In this document: positions 25,911 through 35,616 of the stretch, piece by piece
How the letters are laid out: every line of letters starts with the position of its first letter
Numbering within the stretch: position 1 is the first letter of the stretch
NCBI RefSeq assembly: GCF_030929495.1
Contig: NZ_JAVFWN010000022.1
Location: 1 to 64,000, forward strand
Source of the DNA: Nocardioides sp. LHD-245
Lineage (GTDB): Bacteria > Actinomycetota > Actinomycetes > Propionibacteriales > Nocardioidaceae
Length of the DNA: 64,000 nt
Direction: 5' to 3'
Position numbers and translations under genes: made by a program
The notes under the pieces: model-generated
The model's input: the letters and a program-made list of their open reading frames with translations, nothing else
The model's database searches: none
What the model was told of the DNA's origin: nothing

Positions 25911-27589
25911 GCGAGATGACCGAGAGCGTCAGCCAGCCGGAGCAGCCCGCCGAGCAGTCCACCGATCAGGGGGTCGTGCAGGGGATCGAGGTCCGCCGCA
26001 ATGTCGCCCTGTCCGCGTCGGTCGGCGGGTTCTCGGCGCTGCTCACCGTCGCCTTCGCGGTGCGCGCCTTCACCGGGGGCACGACCCTCGACTGGGTGAC
26101 CTTCGGGGTCCTGGCCCTGGTCACCGTCGCTCACGTCGCCGCCCTGGTCGACGGCCGGGCGCCGCTGCTGGTCGCCGACGAGCATGGCGTCCGACTGCGC
26201 CAGGGCGCGACCTGGCGGGGGATCGCGTGGCCCGAGATCGACTGCCTCGAGCACCTGCCCCGTCGGGGCCTGGTCCGCGACGGTCACCTGCTGGTCGACG
26301 GGAACGACAGTCAGCAGCTCGTCGTCCCCCTCACGCTGGCCACGCGGCTGGTCGGCGCCGAGCCGGGCTCGCTGAGCGACGTGCTGGCCGAGCTCGCCGA
26401 CGGCCGGGCCGACGTGGTCGAGGTCGTGCCGGACATGACCGACGAGGTCCCCGAGCGCTCCGGCTCGGTGCCGCAGCTCAGCGATCTGTACGCCGACGAG
26501 ACTCCGGACGCACCGGAGGAGCGCCGCGGCATCGCGGCGCGCGTGGCGGCCGGCCTCGCCGGTCGGCGCGAGCCCGATCTCGACGCGCCCGTCCTCGATG
26601 AGCCCGTCCACGACGGCTCCGACTTCGAGGACACCGGCGAGGTCGTGCTGGCCGCCGACACCGAGAGCACCGACGAGTTCGCCGCGGTCGAGGAGCACGG
26701 CGGCGAGCAGGACGAGCCGCCGGCGCCGGAGCGCCCGACGGTGCTGCCGGCGCGGGTCGAGAGGGACCGGCCGACCCTGGTCCGGGCGCAGGTCGTCCCC
26801 CCGGTCGTCGCGACCCCGGCCGCCGACGACACCGGCTCGGTCACGGTCGTGCTCGACGACCTGGCCGTGCGGCCCGCCGCGCAGCCGGTGATCGGTCCGC
26901 AGCTGGCCGCCGCGCGCGACCGGCTCCGTCTCACGATCGACCAGCTCTCCGAGCGCACCCGGATCCGGCCCCACGTCATCGAGGCGATCGAGGTCGACGA
27001 CTTCGCTCCCTGCGGGGGCGACTTCTACGCCCGTGGGCACCTGCGCACCCTCGCCCGGGTGCTCGGCATCGACGCGGGACCGCTGGTGGCGTCGTACGAC
27101 GAGACCTACGCCGACGCGCCGGTCGACCCGCGCCGGGTGTTCGAGGCCGAGCTGGCGACCGGCGCGGGCGGTGCGATCCGTAGCACCCGCGGAGGACGCA
27201 ACTGGTCGGTCCTCGTCGCCGCGGTGATGGGGGCGGTGCTGGTGTGGTCGGTCGCCAAGCTCGTCATGGGCGGGCCGGCCCCGGTCGGCGACACCCCGGT
27301 GCTGAACCAGAGCGGCGGCGTCTCCCAGGCCGCCGCCGCGAAGGGCGACCCCGTGAAGCTCACGCTGACCGCGGCGGGCGGCGGCGCCCAGCTGGTCATC
27401 CGCGACGCGGCGGGGGAGATCGTCTTCGACGGCAACCTGGCCTTCGGCCAGACCTCCGAGCTGAAGGTGGTGCCGCCGGCGCGGATCTGGAGCTCCGACG
27501 GCTCGGTGACCTACGCCATCGGCGGCAGGCAGCCGCAGGCGCTCGGCGACACCGGTGCTGAGGTGTCGAAGACCGTCGTGGCGCCCTGA
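25907..27589 (+). CDS. RodZ-like helix-turn-helix membrane protein
   Basis: A 560-residue protein. The N-terminal part has two membrane segments (SVGGFSALLTVAFAVRAF; WVTFGVLALVTVAHVAALV) and a PH-like region; an acidic linker follows; about 330-400 holds the HTH_25 domain (LRLTIDQLSERTRIRPHVIE) typical of RodZ; NWSVLVAAVMGAVLVWSVAK is a membrane helix near 435; the C-terminus is a DUF4115 beta domain. RodZ proteins link MreB-type cell-shape machinery to the membrane; in Actinobacteria this ftsK-rodZ-rimO arrangement is common. The N-terminal membrane module ahead of the HTH is not part of classical RodZ. GTG 25907 overlaps ftsK; ATG 25916 is an alternative. Confidence 0.85.
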   Translation: MSEMTESVSQPEQPAEQSTDQGVVQGIEVRRNVALSASVGGFSALLTVAFAVRAFTGGTTLDWVTFGVLALVTVAHVAALVDGRAPLLVADEHGVRLRQGATWRGIAWPEIDCLEHLPRRGLVRDGHLLVDGNDSQQLVVPLTLATRLVGAEPGSLSDVLAELADGRADVVEVVPDMTDEVPERSGSVPQLSDLYADETPDAPEERRGIAARVAAGLAGRREPDLDAPVLDEPVHDGSDFEDTGEVVLAADTESTDEFAAVEEHGGEQDEPPAPERPTVLPARVERDRPTLVRAQVVPPVVATPAADDTGSVTVVLDDLAVRPAAQPVIGPQLAAARDRLRLTIDQLSERTRIRPHVIEAIEVDDFAPCGGDFYARGHLRTLARVLGIDAGPLVASYDETYADAPVDPRRVFEAELATGAGGAIRSTRGGRNWSVLVAAVMGAVLVWSVAKLVMGGPAPVGDTPVLNQSGGVSQAAAAKGDPVKLTLTAAGGGAQLVIRDAAGEIVFDGNLAFGQTSELKVVPPARIWSSDGSVTYAIGGRQPQALGDTGAEVSKTVVAP

Positions 27590-27626
27590 CGCCGCTGAGG
27601 AATGCCGGCCGGCCCACGCTCGCCGG

Positions 27627-27632
27627 TATCCT
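27627..27632 (+). promoter_or_regulatory. Possible -10 box of rimO
   Basis: TATCCT, 9 nt before ATG 27642; spacing is slightly longer than the usual 6-7 nt of leaderless genes here. Confidence 0.45.
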
Positions 27633-27641
27633 CGACCGGAC

Positions 27642-29090
27642 ATGACCAGCACATCCACGAACCCCGTCTCGGTGGCCCTCCTGACCCTCGGCTGCGCGCG
27701 CAACGACGTCGACTCCGAGGAGCTGGCCGGCCGACTCGCGGCCGACGGCTTCGCGCTGGTCGACGACCCCGAGGACGCCGACACGGTCGTGGTCAACACC
27801 TGCGGCTTCGTCGACGCGGCCAAGAAGGACTCGATCGACACCCTGCTCGCCGCGGCAGATCTGAAGGAGACGGGACGACCGCAGGCGGTCGTCGCGGTGG
27901 GGTGCCTGGCCGAGCGGTACGGCGCGGAGCTGGCCGACTCGCTGCCCGAGGCCGACGCCGTGCTGGGCTTCGACGACTACCAGGACATCTCCGGCCGGCT
28001 GCGCTCGATCCTCGCCGGTGAGCGCCCGCACCCGCACACGCCGCGCGACCGTCGGCTGCTGCTCCCGATCAGCCCGGCGGAGCGTCAGGCCGCGGTGGAG
28101 GCACCGGTCGCCTCCGACACCGACGTCGAGATCGCCATCCCCGGTCGCTCCGCGATCCGTCGCCGGCTCGACGGCGGACCGATGGCGCCGCTCAAGCTGG
28201 CCAGCGGCTGCGACCGGCGCTGCACCTTCTGCGCGATCCCCATGTTCCGCGGCTCCTTCGTCAGCAGGCGTCCCTCCGACGTGCTGCAGGAGGCCCACTG
28301 GCTCGCCGGGCAGGGGGTCAAGGAGCTCTTCCTCGTCTCGGAGAACTCGACCTCCTACGGCAAGGACCTCGGCGACCTGGGCCTGTTGGAGACCCTGCTG
28401 CCCGAGCTGGTCGCGGTCGACGGCATCGAGCGGGTCCGGGTCTCCTACCTGCAGCCCGCGGAGACCCGGCCGGGCCTGGTCCGCGCCATCGCGACCACAC
28501 CGGGCGTGGCGCCGTACTTCGACCTGTCGTTCCAGCACGCCAGCGCGACCGTGCTGCGCCGGATGCGCCGCTTCGGCGACCCGGACAGCTTCCTCGGCCT
28601 GCTCGCCCAGGTGCGTGCGCTCGCGCCCGAGGCGGGAGTGCGCTCCAACGTCATCGTCGGGTTCCCGGGGGAGACGGAGGAGGAGTTCCAGACGCTGTGC
28701 GACTTCCTGGTCGCCGCGCGGATGGACGTCACCGGCGTGTTCGGGTACTCCGACGAGGACGGCACCGAGGCCGCGAAGCTCGACGGCAAGCTCGACGACG
28801 ACGAGATCCGCGCCCGCGTCCAGCACCTCAACGACCTGGTCGCGGAGCTGACGTCCGAGCGTGCGGAGGAGCGGATCGGGAGCACCGTCGAGGTGCTGGT
28901 CGAGGAGCTCGACCCCGACGGCACCGGCGACGGCACGGTCGAGGGACGCGCCGCCCAGCAGGGCCCTGAGGTCGACGGCGCCACCCGGGTGCTCGGCGTA
29001 CCGGACGCGCGGGTGGGTGACCTCCTGCGGGCCGTCGTCGTCGACTCCGACGGCGTGGACCTGATCGCCGAGCCGGCAGGAGGACAGTGA
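27642..29090 (+). CDS. rimO: Ribosomal protein S12 methylthiotransferase RimO
   Basis: Radical-SAM enzyme that methylthiolates Asp89 of S12. The N-terminal cluster cysteines are in LGCARND, NTCGF and GCLAERYG; the radical-SAM motif is CDRRCTFC; the C-terminus has a TRAM domain. The EELGRLAADGF-like start and SDRRLLLPISPAERQAA region match RimO rather than MiaB. 482 residues from ATG 27642; an upstream frame to 27555 lies inside the preceding gene. Its stop overlaps the start of pgsA. Confidence 0.94.
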   Translation: MTSTSTNPVSVALLTLGCARNDVDSEELAGRLAADGFALVDDPEDADTVVVNTCGFVDAAKKDSIDTLLAAADLKETGRPQAVVAVGCLAERYGAELADSLPEADAVLGFDDYQDISGRLRSILAGERPHPHTPRDRRLLLPISPAERQAAVEAPVASDTDVEIAIPGRSAIRRRLDGGPMAPLKLASGCDRRCTFCAIPMFRGSFVSRRPSDVLQEAHWLAGQGVKELFLVSENSTSYGKDLGDLGLLETLLPELVAVDGIERVRVSYLQPAETRPGLVRAIATTPGVAPYFDLSFQHASATVLRRMRRFGDPDSFLGLLAQVRALAPEAGVRSNVIVGFPGETEEEFQTLCDFLVAARMDVTGVFGYSDEDGTEAAKLDGKLDDDEIRARVQHLNDLVAELTSERAEERIGSTVEVLVEELDPDGTGDGTVEGRAAQQGPEVDGATRVLGVPDARVGDLLRAVVVDSDGVDLIAEPAGGQ

Positions 29091-29740
29091 TGACCGGGAC
29101 CAGCACCGGGGCCACTCCGGCCGCGGCCAAGCCGAGCAACTGGAACCTCCCCAATGCCCTGACGACGCTGCGGATCATCCTGGTCCCGGTCTACGGCTGG
29201 GTGCTGCTGCACGACGGCGGCGACTCGATCACCTGGCGGACCGTGGCATGGGGGATCTTCTTCGTCGCCATGGTCACCGACAAGGTCGACGGTGACATCG
29301 CCCGCGCCCGGAACCTCGTCACCGACTTCGGCAAGATCGCCGATCCGATCGCCGACAAGGCGATCACCGGCATGGCCTTCATCGGCCTCTCGATCATCAT
29401 GGACACCTGGTGGATGTGGACGATCACCGTCGTCGTCCTGGTCCGGGAGTGGGCCGTGACGCTCCTGCGTCTCTCGGTCCTCAAGTCGGTCGTCATCGCT
29501 GCCGCCCAGAGCGGCAAGTGGAAGACCGTCGCCCAGGCGCTGGCCCTGGGCCTACTCACCCTGCCGCTGCTCGAGGTCGGCGACGAGGTGGGCTGGCTCG
29601 ACGTGCCGGGGGAGATCACCTACGGCGTCGCGATCGCGCTGCTGCTCGTCGCCTTCGCGCTGACCCTGTGGTCGGGCTACGAGTTCTTCCGTGACGTCTG
29701 GAAGCAGCGTCACGACATCCGCAAGTCGTCCGCTTCCTGA
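29090..29740 (+). CDS. pgsA: CDP-diacylglycerol-glycerol-3-phosphate 3-phosphatidyltransferase
   Basis: Membrane enzyme of phosphatidylglycerol synthesis. The CDP-alcohol phosphotransferase motif D-x2-DG-x2-AR-x8-G-x3-D-x3-D is complete in the segment DKVDGDIARAR ... GKIADPIADK. About five membrane helices are visible in 216 residues. ATG 29090 is chosen over GTG 29087 because GGAGG sits 6 nt upstream; it overlaps the rimO stop by one base. In most Actinobacteria cinA follows directly; here 8.3 kb intervene. Confidence 0.93.
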   Translation: MTGTSTGATPAAAKPSNWNLPNALTTLRIILVPVYGWVLLHDGGDSITWRTVAWGIFFVAMVTDKVDGDIARARNLVTDFGKIADPIADKAITGMAFIGLSIIMDTWWMWTITVVVLVREWAVTLLRLSVLKSVVIAAAQSGKWKTVAQALALGLLTLPLLEVGDEVGWLDVPGEITYGVAIALLLVAFALTLWSGYEFFRDVWKQRHDIRKSSAS

Positions 29741-29754
29741 GCCGACGTAGATCC

Positions 29755-29773
29755 TGCGGAGCGACGGTCCGCA
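29755..29773 (+). terminator. Short hairpin after pgsA
   Basis: TGCGGA, 7-nt loop, TCCGCA, 15 nt after the pgsA stop; no U-tract. Weak terminator candidate for the ftsK-pgsA operon. Confidence 0.4.
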
Positions 29774-29795
29774 AGAGCAAAATCTGACGGCTTGT

Positions 29796-29817
29796 CGTCA
29801 CCTTTTCGTCACTTGGT
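29796..29817 (+). promoter_or_regulatory. Possible PHO box (PhoP direct repeat)
   Basis: CGTCACCTTTT followed directly by CGTCACTTGGT: two units in exact 11-nt register, like the direct repeats (GTTCACC plus 4) bound by PhoP in Streptomyces. It lies upstream of a promoter for a secreted nuclease/5'-nucleotidase, a plausible phosphate-scavenging target. Only two units, each one base off the core. Confidence 0.4.
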
Positions 29818-29830
29818 TTTCCTCAGCCCC

Positions 29831-29861
29831 TTGCCAGCGGAACCAGGGATCAGCCTAGGTT
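29831..29861 (+). promoter_or_regulatory. Promoter of the nuclease-nucleotidase gene
   Basis: TTGCCA (-35, 29831) and TAGGTT (-10, 29856) with a 19-bp spacer, followed by about 80 nt of leader and a GGAAG ribosome binding site 7 nt before the ATG. Unlike most genes in this window it is not leaderless. Confidence 0.5.
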
Positions 29862-29948
29862 AAGGACCCTTCCCCTCCGTTCTCGCCAGCATCTCGGGCC
29901 CGCGCGATCGGCTGTCCTTTGCCGCTTTGACGACCTCGGAAGAAGCTC

Positions 29949-32900
29949 ATGCGTTCTGTGAAGCAGTTCTTTTTCGCCACCCTCGGCGCAGCTCTCGCGG
30001 TCTCGGGGCTGACAGCGCTCCAGGCAACGCCCGCGACGGCCAGCGTGTCGGCCAAGATCTCGTCCTTCCCGTACAGCCAGGACTGGTCGGGCCTGACAGC
30101 TGCGAGCACCTGGGCGGACTTCCCCGGGGTGGAGGGCTTCACGACGGGCGTCTCGATCTCCCCGTCCAACCAGCCGAACACCACCGAGGTCGGACTGCTG
30201 ACCGCCGAGGGCACGCTGACGTCGGCCCTGACCCCGCTCGCGGGCAACACGCCGAACACGAACTCCAACGGCGGTGTGTTGGCCTACCATTCGGCCACCG
30301 ACAAGACCGTCGCGCTCAGCGCCACCGGCACCATCACGACGCCGCTACTGGCGTTCCACCTGGACACCTCCGGCGAATCCGGCATCGGCGTCGCCTACGA
30401 CGTCCAGGACCTGGACAGCAGTGCGGACGACCAGCCGACCCGGGTGGCTTTGCAGTACCGCGTCGGCACGTCCGGTAGCTACGTCAATGTCCCGGGCGGC
30501 TACGTTACTGACGCTACCGGCCCCGGTAATACCGCGGTGACGTCCACTCACGTGGCTGCCGCACTGCCTGCCGCGGCGGACAACCAGGCGGATGTCTTCG
30601 TCCGCGTGATCACCCTCGACAACGCCACCGGCAGCAACGAGCACATCGGCATCGACAACATCGACATCACGACCGGTGGTGTCGTCGAGCCCGACCCTTT
30701 GGCCGCGACGAACCCGGGCAACAAGACCTTCACGCAGAATCAGGCGATCGCGCCGGTCGCGCTCCAGGCCACCGGCGGCACCTCGCCCTACTCCTGGGAG
30801 GTGACGGGCGGAGACCTCCCGGACGGGCTGGACCTCGTCGGCAACCAGATCAGCGGCACGCCGACGACGGTCACGCCGAGCCCGGTCGAGATCACGCTGA
30901 CGGCCACCGACTCGGCGACGCCCACTCCGGCGACCGCGACGGCGACCTTCACGATCACCGTCCAGGCCCCCCTGCCGATCACCCCGATCGCCCAGCTCCA
31001 GGGCACGGGCGACCGCTCGCCGTATGCGCCCCCGACCGGCACGGACCCGGGGGAGGAGACGGTCTCGACGACCGGCATCGTCACCGGCATCTACCGAGAC
31101 CCGAGCTTCGCCAACAACGGCTTCGACGGCTTCTACCTGCAGACCGGCGGCACCGGCGGGAGCGTGCCGACCGGGGGGTCGCACGCGATCTTCGTCTACG
31201 GCGCCAGCGCGATCCCGGGTGACCTGGAGGTCGGTGACTCGGTCCAGGCCACGGGCAAGATCAGTGAGTTCTTCGGCCTGACCGAGCTGAACGCCCCGAC
31301 CGGTGGGGTCGTCGAGCTCGGCGCGGCACTGCCGGACGTCACGGCGCTCGCGACGGCGTACCCGACCACGGAAGCCGGTCGCGAGGCGATCGAGGGCATG
31401 CTGCTCGACCCGACCGACGACTTCACGGTCACCAACGCCTACTCCACCAACCAGTACGGCGAGGTGGGGCTGGCCACCGGCGACGAGCCGCTCCGGCAGC
31501 CCACGGAGCACGCGGCGCCCAGCGACACCGCCGCGGTGCAGGCGATCCGTGACGAGAACGCCGAGCGCTCCGTCGTGCTGGACGACGGCACGAGCGTCAA
31601 CTACCTGGGCAACCAGGCCACCAAGGCCCAGCCGGTGCCGTGGCTGACCGGGGCCGACGGGAACGCGAACCCGGCACCGCCACGGGTCGGAGCCGGCGTG
31701 ACGCTCCACCAGCCGGTGATCCTCGACTATCGCAACAACGCCTGGAAGCTCCAACCCCGACTGCCGGTCTTCAAGAACGGTGCCGACGTCGCGACCTTCG
31801 AGGACACGCGGGCCGCCGACGCGACCCCCGCGGACGTGCTCACGATGACGCCGGGCAGGACGGGCGACCTCAAGATCGCGACCTTCAACGTCCTCAACTA
31901 CTTCAACACGACCGGCGAGGCCTACACCGACGCCGGTCCGCTGCAGAACCCGCCACTGGACACCTTCTGCACCTATTACACCGATCGTGGCCCGGGGACC
32001 TCCCAGCGCATCGGGAACGACTCGTGCGGCGTCCGGCTGCTCGACGACCCGACGACGGAGAAGGACGAGTCGAAGGACAACGACGGTCGCGGTCCGCGCG
32101 GTGCGGCGACCGCCGCCAGCCTGGCCCGTCAGGAGGCCAAGCTGGTCCACACGATCAACGCGCTCGGGGCCGACGTGATCGGCCTCGAGGAGGTCGAGAA
32201 CTCGATCAAGCTGCCCGGCGAGACCAACCGGGACGACGCCGTCGCCCGTCTGGTCCAGATCCTCAACGACGCCTCGGGGGCGGGCACCTGGGCGTACGTG
32301 CGGAGTCCGGGCGAGGCGCTCACGGCGGCCGCGGTGGCCGAGCAGGACGTGATCCGTCCGGCGTTCATCTACAAGGTCGCGAAGGTCGAGCCGGTCGGCG
32401 GGTCGGACATCCTGTTCGGCACCACCGAGTTCGCCAACGCCCGCGAGCCGCTGGCCCAGGTCTTCAAGGCCAAGGGTGCGCCGGACAGTGACGGCTTCGC
32501 GGTCGTCGTCAACCACTTCAAGTCCAAGGGTGACAACCCGGCGCCGATCCCGCCGGCGACCGGCGACAACGCGCAGAACGGCGAGGTGGGTGCGTTCAAC
32601 GGCGACCGGGTCCGCCAGGCCACCCGGCTGGTTCAATTCGCCAACGACTTCGCCGCCGAGCGGGACGTCGATGCGGTCTTCCTGGCCGGTGACTTCAACT
32701 CGTACACCAAGGAGGACCCGATCGGTGTCCTCACCGGAGCCGACTACACGCTGATCGAGTCGAAAGACGAGGGCGACGAGAGCTACTCGTACCAAGGCCT
32801 GTCCGGCTCCCTCGACCACGTGCTCGGCAACCCCGCCGCCATGGACATGGTGACCGGCGCCGACATCTGGGAGATCAACGCCAACGAGGCGGCGTCGTTC

Positions 32901-35540
32901 CAGTACAGCCGCTACAACTACAACGTCACCGACTTCTGGCTGCCCAACAAGCCGTGGGCGACCTCCGACCACAACCCCGAGATCGTCGGCATCGAGGTGC
33001 CCGACTTCACCCCGACCTCCTACAAGGAGATCCAGGTGATCGGCACCAACGACTTCCACGGTCGCCTGCTGCCGGACGCGGGCAACGCGGCCGGCGCGGC
33101 GCCCTTCGCCTCCGCGGTCAAGGACCTCGAGGCCCAGTTCCCGCCGGGCAGCACCGCCTTCGTGGCGGCCGGCGACCTGGTCGGCGCCTCCACCTTCGAG
33201 TCGTTCATCCAGGACGACGAGCCGACCATCGACGCCCTGAACGCGATGGGCCTCGACGTCTCGGCGGCGGGCAACCACGAGTTCGACCGCGGGTACGCCG
33301 ACCTCGAGGGCCGGATCCGCGACCGGGCCGACTGGGAGTACATCGCGGCCAATCTCGACTATGCCCCCGGAGTGGCAGAGGAGGACAAGCTCGCCGAGAC
33401 CTGGGCGACCACGCTCGACGGCGTCAAGGTCGGCTTCGTCGGCGCGGTGACCGAGGATCTCCCCGGTCTCGTGAACCCGGCCGGCATCGAGGACATCACG
33501 GTCACCGACGTCGTCGACGCGACGAACGAGGCTGCGGAGGAGCTGAAGACCGCGGGCGCCGAGATCGTCGTCCTGCTGGTGCACGAGGGCGCCCCGACGA
33601 CCGAGTGCGACTCGGCGAGCTTCACCGACCCGGCGACGGTGTGGGGAAACATCGTCCAGAACACGTCTTCCGACGTCGACGCGATCATCTCCGGTCACAC
33701 GCACCTGGCCTACAACTGCCGCTACACCGTGCCGGACTGGCAGGCCGACAGCAGCCGCACGGTCAAGAAGCGGCCGGTCGTCTCCGCCGGCCAGTACGGC
33801 ACCAACCTCAACCAGCTCGTCTTCAAGTTCGACGAGACGTCCGGTGACCTGGAGGCGATCAGCCAGGACGTGATCGCCGCCGCCGGCGTCGGCTACGCCG
33901 CGGACCCGACCGTGCAGGCCATCGTCGACGACGCGGTGACCTTCGCCGCCGCCGAGGGCGCCACGATCCTCGGCAAGATGACCGGACCGTTCAAGCGGGC
34001 GACCTACAAGTCCGCGGCCAACGCCGATCTCGAGAACCGCGGCGGCGAGTCGACCCTGTCGAACCAGATCGCCGAGGTGCAGCGCTGGGCCACGGACGCT
34101 GCCGGCATCGAGACCGACATCGCGTTCATGAACCCGGGCGGCCTCCGTGCCGACATGGACGGCACCGCCAACGGCACGGAAGTGGACCTCAGCTATCGCG
34201 AGGCGGCCGACGTGCAGCCGTTCGCCAACACGCTGGTCAACATGAAGCTGACCGGTGCCCAGCTCGAGGAGATCCTCGAGCAGCAGTGGCAGCGCACGGC
34301 CACGGGGAGCGTGCCGTCACGGCCGTTCCTGCGACTCGGCGTGTCGAAGGGCTTCACCTACACCTACGACGAGACGCCGGAGACGGTGACGGCCCCGAAC
34401 TCCGCTCCGGTGCAGACCTTCCAGGGTGAGGTGACCGGCATGTGGCTCGACGGGGTGCCGGTCGACGCAGCCCGGGCCTACTCCGTCACGGTCAACTCGT
34501 TCCTCGGCGGCGGTGGCGACAACTTCTGGGAGTTCGCCGACGGCGCCCAGAAGGTCGACACCGGCAAGGTCGACCTCGAGGCGATGGTCGAGTACATGAA
34601 GCAGTACGACACCGACGCCCTGCCGGTCGACTACAGCCAACGCGGCGTCGAGATCACCCTGCCCGACGACGCGCCGGCGTCGTACGGCCCCGGCGACACC
34701 GTCGCGTTCGAGGTCGGGTCGTGGACCATGTCCGCGCCCGGCGACGAGCAGGACAGCGAGGTGGAGGTTCGACTCGGCGGCACGCTGCTCGACGCCTTCG
34801 CGGTCGACAATGCCGTCGGCAAGCAGCCCTACGACAGGTACGGCACGGCCACAGTGTCGGTGACCCTTCCGGAGGACGTCTTCAACGGCACGACCGAGCT
34901 GACGGTCTCGGGGGCCACCACCGGAACCTCGGTCCCCGTGATCATCCAGATCGAGGGCGGGCAGGAGCCGACCGAGACACCCGTCGTGAACCAGGCACCG
35001 CCGACGGTCTCCGGGGTGGCGCGGATCGGCCAGACCCTGACCGCGAGTGCGGGCACGTGGGAGCCCGAGCCCGACTCGGTCGTCTACCAGTGGTACGCCG
35101 ACGGGGTGCCGATCCCCGGTGCCACCGGTCGCACGCTGGTGCTGGGAGGCGGCCAGGTCGGCACCCGGATCACGGTCGGCGTGACCGCTCGTGCCGCCGG
35201 CCACGCTGATGCCACCGCGGTCTCGGCCCAGGTCGGTCCGGTGGCCAAGGGCTCCGCGACCGTCTCGGTCAAGACGAAGCCGAAGAAGATCAAGCTCCGC
35301 AAGACGAGGACCAAGGTGTTCGTGACGGTCACGACCCCGGACGGGGTCGCCGTCACCGGCAGCGTCACGGTCAAGGCCAAGGGGCAGAAGGCCCGGACGG
35401 TCATGGTCGTCAACGGCAAGGCGAAGGTGAGGTTGAAGGCGTTCAGCTCCACCGGCGCCAAGCGGATCAAGGTCAGCTACGCCGGCAGCGCTCTGCTCTC
35501 ACCCGCCGAGAGCGTCACCAAGGTCCGGGTGGTGCGTTGA
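29949..35540 (+). CDS. Giant secreted ExeM/NucH-type endonuclease fused to a 5'-nucleotidase
   Basis: An 1863-residue exported protein. Order: signal peptide (FFFATLGAALAVSGLTALQA), beta-sandwich region (about 35-240), putative-Ig He_PIG repeat (about 255-340), OB-fold nuclease module (about 345-460), endonuclease/exonuclease/phosphatase domain from about 641 (KIATFNVLNYF, IGLEEVENS, LAGDFNSY, TSDHNPEI near 1004), calcineurin-like phosphatase from about 1029 (GTNDFHGR, GNHEFDRG, SGHTHLAYNC), 5'-nucleotidase C-terminal domain (about 1360-1565, NRGGESTLSN), an Ig-like repeat and a Lys-rich terminal Ig-like domain. One chain could thus cut DNA and remove phosphate from the nucleotides. No LPXTG motif. 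It and the next gene separate pgsA from cinA. Confidence 0.92.
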   Translation: MRSVKQFFFATLGAALAVSGLTALQATPATASVSAKISSFPYSQDWSGLTAASTWADFPGVEGFTTGVSISPSNQPNTTEVGLLTAEGTLTSALTPLAGNTPNTNSNGGVLAYHSATDKTVALSATGTITTPLLAFHLDTSGESGIGVAYDVQDLDSSADDQPTRVALQYRVGTSGSYVNVPGGYVTDATGPGNTAVTSTHVAAALPAAADNQADVFVRVITLDNATGSNEHIGIDNIDITTGGVVEPDPLAATNPGNKTFTQNQAIAPVALQATGGTSPYSWEVTGGDLPDGLDLVGNQISGTPTTVTPSPVEITLTATDSATPTPATATATFTITVQAPLPITPIAQLQGTGDRSPYAPPTGTDPGEETVSTTGIVTGIYRDPSFANNGFDGFYLQTGGTGGSVPTGGSHAIFVYGASAIPGDLEVGDSVQATGKISEFFGLTELNAPTGGVVELGAALPDVTALATAYPTTEAGREAIEGMLLDPTDDFTVTNAYSTNQYGEVGLATGDEPLRQPTEHAAPSDTAAVQAIRDENAERSVVLDDGTSVNYLGNQATKAQPVPWLTGADGNANPAPPRVGAGVTLHQPVILDYRNNAWKLQPRLPVFKNGADVATFEDTRAADATPADVLTMTPGRTGDLKIATFNVLNYFNTTGEAYTDAGPLQNPPLDTFCTYYTDRGPGTSQRIGNDSCGVRLLDDPTTEKDESKDNDGRGPRGAATAASLARQEAKLVHTINALGADVIGLEEVENSIKLPGETNRDDAVARLVQILNDASGAGTWAYVRSPGEALTAAAVAEQDVIRPAFIYKVAKVEPVGGSDILFGTTEFANAREPLAQVFKAKGAPDSDGFAVVVNHFKSKGDNPAPIPPATGDNAQNGEVGAFNGDRVRQATRLVQFANDFAAERDVDAVFLAGDFNSYTKEDPIGVLTGADYTLIESKDEGDESYSYQGLSGSLDHVLGNPAAMDMVTGADIWEINANEAASFQYSRYNYNVTDFWLPNKPWATSDHNPEIVGIEVPDFTPTSYKEIQVIGTNDFHGRLLPDAGNAAGAAPFASAVKDLEAQFPPGSTAFVAAGDLVGASTFESFIQDDEPTIDALNAMGLDVSAAGNHEFDRGYADLEGRIRDRADWEYIAANLDYAPGVAEEDKLAETWATTLDGVKVGFVGAVTEDLPGLVNPAGIEDITVTDVVDATNEAAEELKTAGAEIVVLLVHEGAPTTECDSASFTDPATVWGNIVQNTSSDVDAIISGHTHLAYNCRYTVPDWQADSSRTVKKRPVVSAGQYGTNLNQLVFKFDETSGDLEAISQDVIAAAGVGYAADPTVQAIVDDAVTFAAAEGATILGKMTGPFKRATYKSAANADLENRGGESTLSNQIAEVQRWATDAAGIETDIAFMNPGGLRADMDGTANGTEVDLSYREAADVQPFANTLVNMKLTGAQLEEILEQQWQRTATGSVPSRPFLRLGVSKGFTYTYDETPETVTAPNSAPVQTFQGEVTGMWLDGVPVDAARAYSVTVNSFLGGGGDNFWEFADGAQKVDTGKVDLEAMVEYMKQYDTDALPVDYSQRGVEITLPDDAPASYGPGDTVAFEVGSWTMSAPGDEQDSEVEVRLGGTLLDAFAVDNAVGKQPYDRYGTATVSVTLPEDVFNGTTELTVSGATTGTSVPVIIQIEGGQEPTETPVVNQAPPTVSGVARIGQTLTASAGTWEPEPDSVVYQWYADGVPIPGATGRTLVLGGGQVGTRITVGVTARAAGHADATAVSAQVGPVAKGSATVSVKTKPKKIKLRKTRTKVFVTVTTPDGVAVTGSVTVKAKGQKARTVMVVNGKAKVRLKAFSSTGAKRIKVSYAGSALLSPAESVTKVRVVR

Positions 35541-35616
35541 GCGTCTCGGCGCCGAGCACGCACCTCCTCCAACGTCCTCTCAAGTCCAGCGAATCGACAG
35601 TCCTCGGGAGGGACAC

